Shown here: piece by piece, positions 31,296 through 39,523 of the stretch
Layout: every line of letters starts with the position of its first letter
Numbering within the stretch: position 1 is the stretch's first letter
DNA from: Neobacillus cucumis
GTDB lineage: Bacteria > Bacillota > Bacilli > Bacillales_B > DSM-18226
Reading direction: 5' to 3'
DNA: 64,000 nt
Assembly: GCF_023715505.1 (NCBI RefSeq)
Contig: NZ_JAMBOH010000005.1
Coordinates: 124,001-188,000 of the forward strand
Program-made: the position numbers and the translations under genes
The notes under the pieces: generated by a model
What the model saw: only the letters and a program-made list of their open reading frames with translations
The model's database searches: none
What the model was told of the DNA's origin: nothing

Positions 31296-32075
31296 TCACA
31301 TTATTATGTTGGTATAGTCCTTAACAGGGGCAAAACTTTTTCGATGGTAAGGTGTTATGCCGTGCATTTTGATCGCTTGAAGGTGCTCTTTGGTTCCATA
31401 TCCCATGTTTTGCTGAAAACCATAGACAGGGTAGTTAATCGCTAGCTCCTTCATGTACTCATCTCTTTCCACCTTTGCAACGATAGACGCTGCTGCAATC
31501 GAGATGCTTTTTGCGTCACCCTTGATGATGGATTCTGTAGGATACGGGGTGTCAAGCTTCATTGCATCAATCAATAAAAAATCAGGCTTTGGATCAAGGG
31601 AGACAATTGCTGCTTTCATTGCTTTTTTAGTGGCTTCATAAATATTAATTTCATCAATTTCATCGGCATGAATCATCGCCACATTATAGGCTAGTGCTTC
31701 TTGTCTAATAATGGCAGCAAATTCCAGCCGTTTTTTTTCAGTTAATTTTTTTGAATCATCAATCCCCGCTAGGAAAAAATCCTCAGGTAAAATAACGGCA
31801 GCCGCTGTAACCGGTCCTGCGAGCGGACCTCTGCCAACTTCGTCTACACCGGCTATGAGATTAAAGCCTTGTGCACGGACTTTTCGTTCAAAATAATTCA
31901 TCTCAATAAACTTTTCTCGAAGGAGTTTTTCTTGCTCCTTTTGTTTTTTCCACTTGGCCAAGCATTGCTGAACACCTTTTCGCTCATCGGTTTGAAGTTC
32001 AACAATAAAAGAATCATTTTCTTCTAAAATAGCAGCGAGTTTTTCTTCTATTTTGGCAATTGAAAGTTTCTTCAT
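31296..32075 (-). CDS. rnhB: ribonuclease HII
   Basis: RNase HII cleaves RNA in RNA-DNA hybrids and at single ribonucleotides in DNA. The 259-residue protein has an N-terminal substrate-binding extension (about 1-70), then GVDEVGRGPLAGPVTAAAV with the catalytic Asp-Glu pair, LLIDAMKLD, and AAASIVAKVERDEYM. Length is typical for Bacillus. It follows rbgA and is followed by a terminator. Confidence 0.97.
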   Translation of the reverse strand: MKKLSIAKIEEKLAAILEENDSFIVELQTDERKGVQQCLAKWKKQKEQEKLLREKFIEMNYFERKVRAQGFNLIAGVDEVGRGPLAGPVTAAAVILPEDFFLAGIDDSKKLTEKKRLEFAAIIRQEALAYNVAMIHADEIDEINIYEATKKAMKAAIVSLDPKPDFLLIDAMKLDTPYPTESIIKGDAKSISIAAASIVAKVERDEYMKELAINYPVYGFQQNMGYGTKEHLQAIKMHGITPYHRKSFAPVKDYTNIIM

Positions 32076-32103
32076 ATGTAGTCACCTTGTCTTTAAATTA
32101 AAA

Positions 32104-32135
32104 ATAAAAAAATCAAGCCCTCCGCAAGGAGAGCT
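32104..32135 (-). terminator. intrinsic terminator after rbgA
   Basis: AGCCCTCC (32116-32123) pairs with GGAGAGCT (32128-32135) around GCAA. On the minus strand a T-rich tract TTTTTTTATTTTT follows. Read-through may still express rnhB. Confidence 0.75.
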
Positions 32136-32139
32136 AATT

Positions 32140-33015
32140 TTATGAGTTATTTTTCAGAGATGCTGGTACATCCTTTGGGCGCTCAAAAGAGAGCGGACCG
32201 AATTTTTCCGAGCGCATTTCCTTTATTACTAACTCAGCTACTTTATCGTAGTCAACCATACCTCCGCCCATTAAACAGCCCCTTAGCGTTCCAATATGGT
32301 CGAATAATGCTACAACATCCTCAGGTATCTCCGTTAGCTTGTAGCGTTCCTTTAATCGTTCTGGATAGGCCTTATCTAAAAAGCGCAGCGAATACACGGT
32401 CAGGTCCTGCAGATTTAATAAAGTATCCTTGATTGCCCCTGTGATCGCCAGTTTCATCCCAACTTCTTGGTCCTCAAATTTAGGCCATAAGATTCCGGGT
32501 GTATCGAGCAGTTCCAATTCTTTCCCTACTTTTATCCATTGCTGCGACTTGGTTACACCAGGAGTATTTCCCGTTTTTGCAATGTTTTTCTTTGCCAAAC
32601 GATTAATAAGTGTAGACTTGCCTGCATTTGGAATTCCTACAATCATGGCGCGGATGGCTCGTGGTTTTACACCTCTTGCCTTTAACCGATCAAACTTTTC
32701 TTTTAGAATTTCGTTTGAAGCTTGGACAATATTCTTCATTCCTTCGCCTGCTTGAGAATTGATTGCTAGAGCTTTTATTCCCTTTTCAGCAAAGTAAGCA
32801 ATCCATTCTCTTGTCACTTCTTTATCGGCCATATCCGCTTTATTTAACAAGACTAGTCTTGGTTTATGCTGGATAATTTCATCTATCATCGGATTCCTTG
32901 AGGAATATGGAATTCTCGCATCCACCAATTCAAAAATAATATCAACCAGCTTTAACTTTTCCGTGACCTCTCTGCGAGCCTTGGCCATATGGCCAGGAAA
33001 CCATTGGATCGTCAA
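32140..33015 (-). CDS. rbgA: ribosome biogenesis GTPase RbgA
   Basis: RbgA (YlqF) is a circularly permuted GTPase required for late assembly of the 50S subunit, including incorporation of L16. The 291-residue protein has the permuted order: [11 protein letters not shown] (G4) at about 57-67, then [14 protein letters not shown] (G1) and [10 protein letters not shown] (G3), with a C-terminal ANTAR-like domain. The start [16 protein letters not shown] is the family N terminus. It sits between lepB and rnhB. Confidence 0.97.
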   Translation of the reverse strand: MTIQWFPGHMAKARREVTEKLKLVDIIFELVDARIPYSSRNPMIDEIIQHKPRLVLLNKADMADKEVTREWIAYFAEKGIKALAINSQAGEGMKNIVQASNEILKEKFDRLKARGVKPRAIRAMIVGIPNAGKSTLINRLAKKNIAKTGNTPGVTKSQQWIKVGKELELLDTPGILWPKFEDQEVGMKLAITGAIKDTLLNLQDLTVYSLRFLDKAYPERLKERYKLTEIPEDVVALFDHIGTLRGCLMGGGMVDYDKVAELVIKEMRSEKFGPLSFERPKDVPASLKNNS

Positions 33016-33042
33016 AGTGCCACCTCCTTTTAAAAGCTTAAA

Positions 33043-33606
33043 CTATTCTCCATTTACCGTAACAATGTGAGCATCCTTTAAAGGCCAATAGACAACACTC
33101 GTTTTACCGATGACTTTACTCATCGGAACGGTTCCGATATGTCTTGAATCCTTACTAAAGCGGCGGTTATCCCCCATCACAAACAATTCACCTTTTGGAA
33201 CTGTTTTACGGCCAATTTTTTCTTCTAGTGTGAATGAACCTGTAAGTGGACCATCTTCTACTTGTTTCTTATATTCATCCAAATATGGCTCTTTATACGC
33301 TTTTCCATTTATATATAAAACATCATCCTTATACTCAAGCGTATCACCCGGGAGACCAATTACACGTTTTATGTAATCCTTCCCTTCCGGGGCGTGAAAA
33401 ACGATGATATCAAAACGCTTTGGCTCTCCGATGTTGTAACTAAATTTATTAACAATCATCCTGTCTTGGTCTTTTAAAGTCGGCATCATGGACAGCCCGT
33501 CCACTACAATAGGAGCAAAAAGAAAATATCGAATGACAGCAGCTAATGCTACTGCAATCAATAACGCTTTTGTCCATTCCCATAGCTCATTTTTCTTTTT
33601 AGTCAT
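33043..33606 (-). CDS. lepB: type I signal peptidase
   Basis: Signal peptidase I cleaves leader peptides of secreted proteins on the outer face of the membrane. The 187-residue protein has one N-terminal membrane segment (about 13-31), the catalytic Ser39 in DGLSMMPT and the catalytic Lys80 in YIKRVIGLPGD, and GDNRRFSKDSR near the end. ATG at 33606 follows GGTGGGG; a GTG 18 nt upstream is unlikely. Homologues in Bacillus are named sip; this position between rplS and rbgA is seen in many Bacillus species. Confidence 0.95.
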   Translation of the reverse strand: MTKKKNELWEWTKALLIAVALAAVIRYFLFAPIVVDGLSMMPTLKDQDRMIVNKFSYNIGEPKRFDIIVFHAPEGKDYIKRVIGLPGDTLEYKDDVLYINGKAYKEPYLDEYKKQVEDGPLTGSFTLEEKIGRKTVPKGELFVMGDNRRFSKDSRHIGTVPMSKVIGKTSVVYWPLKDAHIVTVNGE

Positions 33607-33636
33607 ACATTCCCCACCATTCACTATTAAAAATGT

Positions 33637-33664
33637 TTTATAAAGCCTATTTTACATAAGTTAA
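33637..33664 (-). promoter_or_regulatory. promoter candidate for lepB-rbgA
   Basis: TTAACT (33659-33664), a 16-nt spacer and TATAAA (33637-33642) lie about 35 nt upstream of the lepB ATG, after the rplS terminator. Each box has two mismatches or fewer to consensus. Confidence 0.4.
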
Positions 33665-33772
33665 ACTTATTTAACACGATGGGATGATTTTTTTAACCAA
33701 ACTTTAATATTTTGGTTAAAGTTCAGCAAAATAATGCCATTCACATTTACCATTAATTTTAATGTTATGTAT

Positions 33773-33802
33773 AAAAAAAGAGCCTGCAGAGCAAGCCCTT
33801 TT
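33773..33802 (-). terminator. intrinsic terminator after rplS
   Basis: GAGCCTG and CAAGCCC pair (with G-U pairs on the minus strand) and are followed by TTTTTTTATAC. It separates rplS from lepB. Confidence 0.75.
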
Positions 33803-33814
33803 TCTTTTTTCATA

Positions 33815-34159
33815 TTATCGAATCTCTTTAATTCTAGCTTTTTTACCACGAAGGTTACGCAAGTAGTAAAGCTTAGCACGGCGAACTTTACCGCGGCGAA
33901 TTACTTCAAGCTTCGCAATTTTTGGTGTGTGTACTGGGAAAGTACGCTCAACGCCTACTCCGTAAGAAACTTTACGAACTGTGAAAGTTTCGCTAATTCC
34001 ACCACCACGACGCTTAATCACTACACCTTCAAATAACTGAATACGCTCACGAGTACCCTCGACAACCTTTACGTGTACACGTACAGTGTCACCAGGACGG
34101 AAGCTAGGAAGATCAGTACGAAGTTGTTCTTGTGTGATTTCTTTAATTAATTGTTGCAT
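33815..34159 (-). CDS. rplS: 50S ribosomal protein L19
   Basis: L19 sits at the 30S-50S interface and contributes to an intersubunit bridge. The 114-residue protein has [46 protein letters not shown] and [17 protein letters not shown]. The ATG at 34159 follows AAGGAG; an in-frame TTG three codons upstream overlaps that region. A leader and promoter of its own lie upstream, inside and after the trmD 3' end. Confidence 0.98.
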   Translation of the reverse strand: MQQLIKEITQEQLRTDLPSFRPGDTVRVHVKVVEGTRERIQLFEGVVIKRRGGGISETFTVRKVSYGVGVERTFPVHTPKIAKLEVIRRGKVRRAKLYYLRNLRGKKARIKEIR

Positions 34160-34268
34160 CGTTTTCAACTCCTTCCAACAGATGCTCTTACAAATCTACT
34201 TTCGATTACCTTGCAGCGGAACATCGTTATAAGACCACAATCTGAAAAACCATCAGTTCTGAGTCACA
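34160..34268 (-). promoter_or_regulatory. rplS 5' leader, candidate L19 leader RNA
   Basis: The segment from the promoter to the L19 start is about 105 nt. It includes a CTGATGG/TTTTCAG hairpin and a GTTCCGCTGCAAGG segment. Firmicutes have an L19 leader RNA in this position that is thought to be autoregulatory; assignment here is by position and partial recollection of the motif. Confidence 0.45.
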
Positions 34269-34274
34269 AGAAGT

Positions 34275-34303
34275 ATCATAACATAATAATAACGAGCCTG
34301 CAA
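34275..34303 (-). promoter_or_regulatory. sigma-A promoter for rplS
   Basis: TTGCAG (34298-34303), a 17-nt spacer and TATGAT (34275-34280) on the minus strand start transcription just at the trmD end. It lets rplS be expressed apart from the rpsP-trmD operon. Confidence 0.7.
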
Positions 34304-34305
34304 TA

Positions 34306-35049
34306 TTACTCGTAATCTTTTTTTACTTCTTTTAGCCATTTTTCCTGTTCAGCTGTCAGTTCAATTTTATCTAATAAATCAGGTCTTCTTAAAAGCGTCC
34401 GGCGTAACGCCTCTTTATTCCGCCATTCTTCGATTAGTTTATGATTACCTGACACCAGGACATCAGGAACCTTTAATCCCCGGAAATCCGCTGGTCTCGT
34501 ATAGTGGGGATGTTCTAATAATCCTGTACTAAAAGAATCTTTCTGATGAGACTCTTCATTCCCTAATACTTCTGGCAGCAGACGTACAACACTATCTACT
34601 ACTACCATTGCGCCTAGTTCACCACCAGTTAAAACATAATCGCCAATCGATATTTCATCTGTTACAACATGTTCCCTGATCCTTTCATCATATCCCTCAT
34701 AATGACCACAAATAAAGATCAAATGCTCTTCTTTAGCTAACTCCTCTGCTTTTCGCTGCTCGTAGCGTTCTCCTTGCGGACAAAGCAAGATAATTCTTGG
34801 ATTTTTACTATCTGCGTGTTCTCTAAGAGATGCTACAGCGTCAAAAATCGGCTGCGGCTTAAGAACCATACCGGCCCCGCCGCCGTATGGATAATCATCC
34901 ACAGTGGAGTGTTTGTTGTCTGCAAATTCACGGAAGTTTACGACATTATACTGAACCGCAGATTTCTCTGCGGCTTTTTGTAAAATAGAATGGCCGAAGA
35001 CTCCAGAAAACATTTCTGGAAATAATGTCAGGATATCGATCTGCATCAT
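34306..35049 (-). CDS. trmD: tRNA (guanine(37)-N1)-methyltransferase
   Basis: TrmD methylates G37 next to the anticodon and prevents +1 frameshifting. The 247-residue SPOUT-family protein has [47 protein letters not shown] and [17 protein letters not shown], which form the knot that binds S-adenosylmethionine. It overlaps the rimM stop (ATGA); a second ATG follows directly, so the start could be one codon later. Confidence 0.98.
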   Translation of the reverse strand: MMQIDILTLFPEMFSGVFGHSILQKAAEKSAVQYNVVNFREFADNKHSTVDDYPYGGGAGMVLKPQPIFDAVASLREHADSKNPRIILLCPQGERYEQRKAEELAKEEHLIFICGHYEGYDERIREHVVTDEISIGDYVLTGGELGAMVVVDSVVRLLPEVLGNEESHQKDSFSTGLLEHPHYTRPADFRGLKVPDVLVSGNHKLIEEWRNKEALRRTLLRRPDLLDKIELTAEQEKWLKEVKKDYE

Positions 35050-35564
35050 GAAAGTAACCCTTCCATTGGATCAATAATGATGACTTGTTCTTTTACATCT
35101 ACTTTCTTTACTACATCTTGAATATAAGGGATTAGGATTTCTTTGCCGCCTTTTCCTTTAACAACCCAAACGTCATTTGCTCCAGGCGAAAGAATTTCCG
35201 TTACTTTACCGATTTCCTCTCCCTTGGTAGTCGCAACCAGGCAGCCGATTATTTCATGATAATAGAATTCGTCTTCTTCTAATTCACCGAGTTGTGATTC
35301 AGGTACTTTTAAAATCCCCTCTTTGAATTTCTCTACATCATTAATATTGTTGTATCCCTCAAATGTAAGTAACTCGAAATTCTTATGGGTCCGGTGGCTT
35401 TTTACCGTTAGTTCAATCGGTTTTTTCGAGTTTGGCATAAATAAAAAGAGGACATTTCCGACTTTGTAACGTTTTTCGGGGAAATCTGTTTTAGATACCA
35501 CTCGCACCTCGCCTTTAATACCCTGTGTATTGACGATTTTTCCTACATTAAACCATTTTTCCAT
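35046..35564 (-). CDS. rimM: ribosome maturation factor RimM
   Basis: RimM binds S19 and helps assemble the 30S head domain. The 172-residue protein has an N-terminal barrel starting [19 protein letters not shown] and a C-terminal PRC-barrel with [30 protein letters not shown]. It overlaps trmD by 4 nt, so the pair is coupled. Length is normal. Confidence 0.97.
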   Translation of the reverse strand: MEKWFNVGKIVNTQGIKGEVRVVSKTDFPEKRYKVGNVLFLFMPNSKKPIELTVKSHRTHKNFELLTFEGYNNINDVEKFKEGILKVPESQLGELEEDEFYYHEIIGCLVATTKGEEIGKVTEILSPGANDVWVVKGKGGKEILIPYIQDVVKKVDVKEQVIIIDPMEGLLS

Positions 35565-35577
35565 CTAACATCACCTT

Positions 35578-35964
35578 CTATCTTATTTCCTTAATTTTTC
35601 CGTCCTCGATAATGATGGTAGATCGTCCAACGCTATCGTCCCATTGGTCTCCAACATTTACTTCTACGAGGGCCTGAACTTCGCTTTCCTGGATTTCACT
35701 GCCTAGTGGTAGGTTATGTAATTGTTCCATTTGAAACTCAAGAAGCTTCATTTTTTCTTTGCGCATTCTAATTTCTGTTTCAAATTTTTTCTTTAGTGCC
35801 TCAGAGGAAAAGTTTTTTGTTTTTTCCAATCGCTTTTGTTCAAATAAAAGTTGATCGCTTTCCTTTTTTAATTGCAGCATTCTTCCTTGGAACTTTTCGT
35901 AAAGCTGTTCCTTGCTTTTCTCCGTTAATACTTGCTTCACCACAACAGTTTGAATCAGCTGCAT
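35578..35964 (-). CDS. ylqD: YlqD family coiled-coil protein
   Basis: This 128-residue protein is YlqD-like, of unknown function, and is found between khpA and rimM in Bacillus. Residues about 15-85 are charged and heptad-like, which suggests a coiled coil (KEQLYEKFQGRMLQLKKES and following). The C-terminal part is a short beta-rich region, VGDQWDDSVGRSTIIIEDGKI. A minimal repeat copy lies immediately upstream, between it and the khpA terminator. Confidence 0.8.
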   Translation of the reverse strand: MQLIQTVVVKQVLTEKSKEQLYEKFQGRMLQLKKESDQLLFEQKRLEKTKNFSSEALKKKFETEIRMRKEKMKLLEFQMEQLHNLPLGSEIQESEVQALVEVNVGDQWDDSVGRSTIIIEDGKIKEIR

Positions 35965-36003
35965 AAAGACCGCCTGCCTTTGCTCTATATGAACTTTGAG
36001 AAT

Positions 36004-36045
36004 TGTCCAGCTTCAGCGCCCCTGGACAACGCGCTTCCGCTTTTC
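36004..36045 (-). repeat. interspersed repeat, minimal 42-nt copy upstream of ylqD
   Basis: Read on the minus strand it runs from GAAAAGCGGAAGCGC to GGGGCGCTGAAGCTGGACA, with only TTGTCCA between the two ends. It therefore has both termini and no central hairpin. AGCGC and GCGCT can still pair with each other. Confidence 0.8.
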
Positions 36046-36052
36046 GAGTAGC

Positions 36053-36080
36053 AAAAAAGGGAGGAATGACTCCCTCCCTT
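36053..36080 (-). terminator. intrinsic terminator after khpA
   Basis: AAGGGAGG (36057-36064) and CCTCCCTT (36073-36080) pair with an 8-nt loop. On the minus strand six T follow. It lies between khpA and ylqD, so ylqD-rimM-trmD either rely on read-through or another promoter. Confidence 0.85.
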
Positions 36081-36098
36081 TTATCTAGATGCAAAAAG

Positions 36099-36329
36099 CT
36101 ATTCACCAATTTCTAGAAAAATTTTCTTTTGTTGTGATGATCCTGCTGCATAAACAACAGTTCTAATGGCCTTTGCAACGCGTCCCTGTTTACCGATTAC
36201 TTTTCCCATATCCGTCTTATTTACGGTTAACTGATAAGTAACACGGTTTTCATCCTCTAAGACATCCACATGAACATCTTCGGGAAAATCAACAAGAGGC
36301 TTAACAATCGTTTCGATTAATTGTTTCAT
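36099..36329 (-). CDS. khpA: KhpA family RNA-binding KH protein
   Basis: KhpA (YlqC) is a small KH-domain RNA-binding protein that partners with KhpB (Jag/EloR) in cell elongation and division control in several Firmicutes. The 76-residue product has a single KH fold with the motif KVIGKQGRVAKAIRTVV. It follows rpsP by about 15 nt, as in other Bacilli. It is otherwise unremarkable. Confidence 0.93.
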   Translation of the reverse strand: MKQLIETIVKPLVDFPEDVHVDVLEDENRVTYQLTVNKTDMGKVIGKQGRVAKAIRTVVYAAGSSQQKKIFLEIGE

Positions 36330-36343
36330 AATCGTTCAAACAA

Positions 36344-36616
36344 TTACTTGTTTAATTTTGCATTATGGAATTTCTCCATGATGCCTTGGCTTGAGAAAAG
36401 GTTACGAACTGTATCAGATGGCTTCGCACCGTCTTTTAACCATTTAAGAGCTAATTCTTCGTTGATGTCAACTTTAGCTGGTTCTGTAACTGGATTGTAT
36501 GTTCCAACGATTTCAATGTAACGTCCGTCACGTGGTGAACGAGAATCTGCTACTACAATACGATAGAAAGGAGTTTTTTTAGCTCCCATACGCTTTAAAC
36601 GAATTTTTACTGCCAT
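36344..36616 (-). CDS. rpsP: 30S ribosomal protein S16
   Basis: S16 is an early 30S assembly protein. The 90-residue protein begins [32 protein letters not shown] and contains [10 protein letters not shown]. The ATG at 36616 follows GGAGGTG; the longer frame begins without a site. It heads an operon with khpA, ylqD, rimM and trmD and has a strong promoter. Confidence 0.98.
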   Translation of the reverse strand: MAVKIRLKRMGAKKTPFYRIVVADSRSPRDGRYIEIVGTYNPVTEPAKVDINEELALKWLKDGAKPSDTVRNLFSSQGIMEKFHNAKLNK

Positions 36617-36655
36617 TTTAAATAAGCACCTCCGAATAGTTTCACACAAGATAGT

Positions 36656-36684
36656 ATAATATCAATTCTTTTATAGTTTGTAAA
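36656..36684 (-). promoter_or_regulatory. sigma-A promoter for rpsP
   Basis: TTTACA (36679-36684), a 17-nt spacer and TATTAT (36656-36661) on the minus strand. The -35 box lies in one arm of a small TTGTAAAG/CTTTACAA hairpin after ffh that may act as a weak terminator. Confidence 0.75.
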
Positions 36685-36725
36685 GTGTTTTTTCTTTACA
36701 ACCATTATTACCAATTTTTCTCAAC

Positions 36726-38075
36726 TTAAAACTTAAAAGGAAACTTAAATCCACCCTTTTTCTTGCCTTTCATCTGCATTCCGGACATTTGCTTCATCAT
36801 CTTCTTCATGTCTTCGAACTGCTTTAATAGACGGTTAATTTCGGTTACTGGACGTCCGCTTCCTTTGGAAATTCTCTTCTTACGGCTGGAATTTAGAATT
36901 TCCGGATTATTTTTCTCAAGCTTAGTCATCGATTGGATAATCGCTTCTACATGGGCAATTTGCTTTTCATCGATTTGAATATTATTCAAGCCCTTGATTT
37001 TATTAGCGCCTGGCATCATCTTTAACAATTCATCCAGTGGTCCTAAGTTTCGAACTTGACCAAGCTGATCTAAAAAGTCCTCTAGCGTAAACGATGCCGT
37101 CCGCATTTTTTGCTCTAACTCTTTTGCCTTTTGTTCGTCCACATTGGCTTGTGCCTTTTCAATGAGCGTCAGAACATCGCCCATCCCCAGAATTCTCGAA
37201 GCCATTCGTTCAGGATGAAACGGCTCCAATGCATCCATTTTTTCACCAAGACCGACAAATTTAATCGGTGTCTGCGTAACGGCACGAATAGAAAGGGCTG
37301 CCCCGCCTCGGGTATCGCCATCAAGTTTCGTTAGAACTACACCTGTTAAGCCAAGCTGTTCATTAAAGCTTTGTGCTACATTGACTGCATCCTGTCCGGT
37401 CATCGCATCGACAACAAGGAAGATTTCGTCCGGTTTCGTTAATTCTTTAATATCCTTAAGCTCGTCCATTAAAGCCTCATCCACGTGGAGACGTCCGGCG
37501 GTATCAATCAAAACATAGTCATGATGTTCTTCTTTAGCTTTTGCAATAGCTTGCTTGGCAATCTCGACAGGGCTCACCTGATCCCCCAGCGAGAACACGG
37601 GCATATCCAATTGTTTACCCAGGGTTTGAAGCTGCTTGATCGCCGCAGGACGATAAATATCAGCTGCGACAAGCAAAGGATTACGGTTATACTTTTTACG
37701 AAGTAGCAGTGACAGCTTTCCCGTTGTCGTTGTTTTACCGGCACCTTGCAGACCAACCATCATAATAACCGTCGGCGGACGATTAGAAGCGGCAATCTTG
37801 CTTTGTTCGCCCCCCATTAACTCAGTTAGTTCCTCGTTAACGATTTTAACGATCTGCTGCCCCGGAGTTAAACTCTTGAGAACCTCTTGTCCTACAGCCC
37901 GCTCACTGACTTTTTTCACAAAGTCTTTGACTACCTTGAAGTTAACGTCTGCTTCTAGTAGAGCAAGACGCACTTCACGCATCATTTCTTTGACGTCCGC
38001 TTCAGTGACTTTCCCTTTTCCGCGGATTTTTTGGATTGTATTTTGCAGTCGGTCGGCTAATCCTTCAAATGCCAT
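36726..38075 (-). CDS. ffh: signal recognition particle protein Ffh
   Basis: Ffh binds 4.5S/6S RNA and signal sequences and delivers nascent chains to FtsY. The 449-residue protein has the N domain, a G domain with GLQGAGKT at 108-115, DTAGR and TKLDGDTRGG, and a Met-rich M domain with MKQMSGMQMKG at the C terminus. ylxM lies directly upstream and is co-transcribed. Length is normal. Confidence 0.98.
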   Translation of the reverse strand: MAFEGLADRLQNTIQKIRGKGKVTEADVKEMMREVRLALLEADVNFKVVKDFVKKVSERAVGQEVLKSLTPGQQIVKIVNEELTELMGGEQSKIAASNRPPTVIMMVGLQGAGKTTTTGKLSLLLRKKYNRNPLLVAADIYRPAAIKQLQTLGKQLDMPVFSLGDQVSPVEIAKQAIAKAKEEHHDYVLIDTAGRLHVDEALMDELKDIKELTKPDEIFLVVDAMTGQDAVNVAQSFNEQLGLTGVVLTKLDGDTRGGAALSIRAVTQTPIKFVGLGEKMDALEPFHPERMASRILGMGDVLTLIEKAQANVDEQKAKELEQKMRTASFTLEDFLDQLGQVRNLGPLDELLKMMPGANKIKGLNNIQIDEKQIAHVEAIIQSMTKLEKNNPEILNSSRKKRISKGSGRPVTEINRLLKQFEDMKKMMKQMSGMQMKGKKKGGFKFPFKF

Positions 38076-38087
38076 TTATGCCGCCTC

Positions 38088-38423
38088 CTAATCTAATTTC
38101 TCAAGCTCAGCAATTGTTTTTAACAAAGCTGTTTTTGTTGGATACTCCTCAACAAGCAATTCTTTCATGTCCCTGATAAGTCTCGTACGCTTTTGAAATT
38201 TCTGAAGTAGTAACAGCTTTTCCTCATACTCCTCGAGCATTGCTTCTGTCCGTTTTATATTATCATAAACAGCTTGTCTGCTGACGTCATACTCTTCAGC
38301 AATCTCTCCCAGAGAGTAATCATCTAAATAATAGAGAGACATATAGCTTTGTTGCTTTGGAGTTAACAGCGAATAGTAGAAATCATATAGATAATTCATT
38401 CGCGTTGTCTTTTCAAGCATCAT
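38088..38423 (-). CDS. ylxM: YlxM family SRP-associated DNA-binding-like protein
   Basis: This 111-residue protein is of the YlxM/p13 family that is always next to ffh. It has a sigma-70 region 4-like helix-turn-helix ([24 protein letters not shown]). In Streptococcus its homologue stimulates SRP GTPase activity. Two adjacent ATG codons exist; the first follows GGAGGGG. The stop is 12 nt before ffh. Confidence 0.93.
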   Translation of the reverse strand: MMLEKTTRMNYLYDFYYSLLTPKQQSYMSLYYLDDYSLGEIAEEYDVSRQAVYDNIKRTEAMLEEYEEKLLLLQKFQKRTRLIRDMKELLVEEYPTKTALLKTIAELEKLD

Positions 38424-38473
38424 GCCACTATCCCCTCCAATATTAATGTTAAGTGAAAAACCTTTACAAACGT

Positions 38474-38502
38474 AGTTTACAGGCTTGTGTCATATCTGTC
38501 AA
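38474..38502 (-). promoter_or_regulatory. sigma-A promoter for ylxM-ffh
   Basis: A consensus TTGACA (38497-38502) and TAAACT (38474-38479) are 17 nt apart on the minus strand, directly after ftsY. This separates ylxM-ffh from the rnc-smc-ftsY transcript. Confidence 0.8.
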
Positions 38503-38519
38503 GATAATACCTTTACAAC

Positions 38520-39506
38520 CTATTCTGATTTTTCTACTTGATCGGCAAATAACCCATACACATATTTTTCTGCATCAAATTCTTGCAGATCATCCATTTT
38601 TTCGCCAAGACCGACAAATTTAACAGGAATTTTTAATTCATTACGAATCGCCAGAACGATCCCGCCCTTTGCCGTACCATCCAATTTTGACAGAACAATT
38701 CCACTGACATTAGTTGCTTCTTTAAATGTTTTCGCCTGGATGAGCGCATTCTGACCGGTTGTTGCATCTAGTACAAGAATTACCTCATGTGGAGCACCAG
38801 GTATCTCACGTTCGATAACCCGTTTCACCTTCTCTAACTCTTTCATTAAGTTTACTTTATTTTGCAGACGGCCTGCTGTATCACACAATAAAATATCGGC
38901 TTTGCGTGATTTAGCCGCTTGAATGGCATCAAACATAACCGCTGCTGGGTCAGATCCTTCTGCCTGTTTAATAACTTCTACTCCAGCTCTTTCACCCCAA
39001 ACCTCGAGCTGTTCAATGGCACCGGCACGGAAGGTATCACCTGCAGCCATTAATACTTTCTTACCTTCACTCATAAACTTATGACCGAGTTTGCCAATTG
39101 TAGTCGTTTTCCCCACTCCATTAACCCCAACAAATAAAATGACGGTCAGCCCATCCTTCTGGATGTTTAATTTCGAGGATTGTTCTTCACCAGCATTATA
39201 AATGTCGACAAGCTTTTCAGAGATTACACTCTGCACCTCTTGCGGGTCTTGAATATTACGGCGTTTGACTTCCAGCTTAAGCTCATCAATTAACTGCATA
39301 ACAGTGTCGAAACCGACATCGGCCTGAATTAAAATTTCCTCTAATTCTTCAAAAAAGTCTTCATCAACTTTACGGTACCTGGCAACTAAATCATTTACTT
39401 TCCCTGAAAAACTGTCTCGTGTTTTGGTCAATCCTTCCCTAAACTTTTCGGTTACAGAATCAGTAGATTTTGAAATTTTTTCTTTTAACTTTTTAAAAAA
39501 GCTCAT
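38520..39506 (-). CDS. ftsY: signal recognition particle receptor FtsY
   Basis: FtsY is the membrane-associated receptor GTPase for SRP. The 328-residue protein has a short charged N-terminal region, the NG core with GVNGVGKT at 127-134, DTAGRLQNK, and [11 protein letters not shown] near the end. The acidic A domain of E. coli is absent, as is normal for Bacillus. It follows smc by about 17 nt. Confidence 0.98.
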   Translation of the reverse strand: MSFFKKLKEKISKSTDSVTEKFREGLTKTRDSFSGKVNDLVARYRKVDEDFFEELEEILIQADVGFDTVMQLIDELKLEVKRRNIQDPQEVQSVISEKLVDIYNAGEEQSSKLNIQKDGLTVILFVGVNGVGKTTTIGKLGHKFMSEGKKVLMAAGDTFRAGAIEQLEVWGERAGVEVIKQAEGSDPAAVMFDAIQAAKSRKADILLCDTAGRLQNKVNLMKELEKVKRVIEREIPGAPHEVILVLDATTGQNALIQAKTFKEATNVSGIVLSKLDGTAKGGIVLAIRNELKIPVKFVGLGEKMDDLQEFDAEKYVYGLFADQVEKSE

Positions 39507-39523
39507 GTTTTCACTTCCTTCGA

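Noticed and set aside
35840..36109. 89-residue minus-strand frame across the minimal repeat and start of ylqD
   Set aside because: It is out of frame with ylqD, crosses a terminator and a repeat copy, and has no ribosome binding site.
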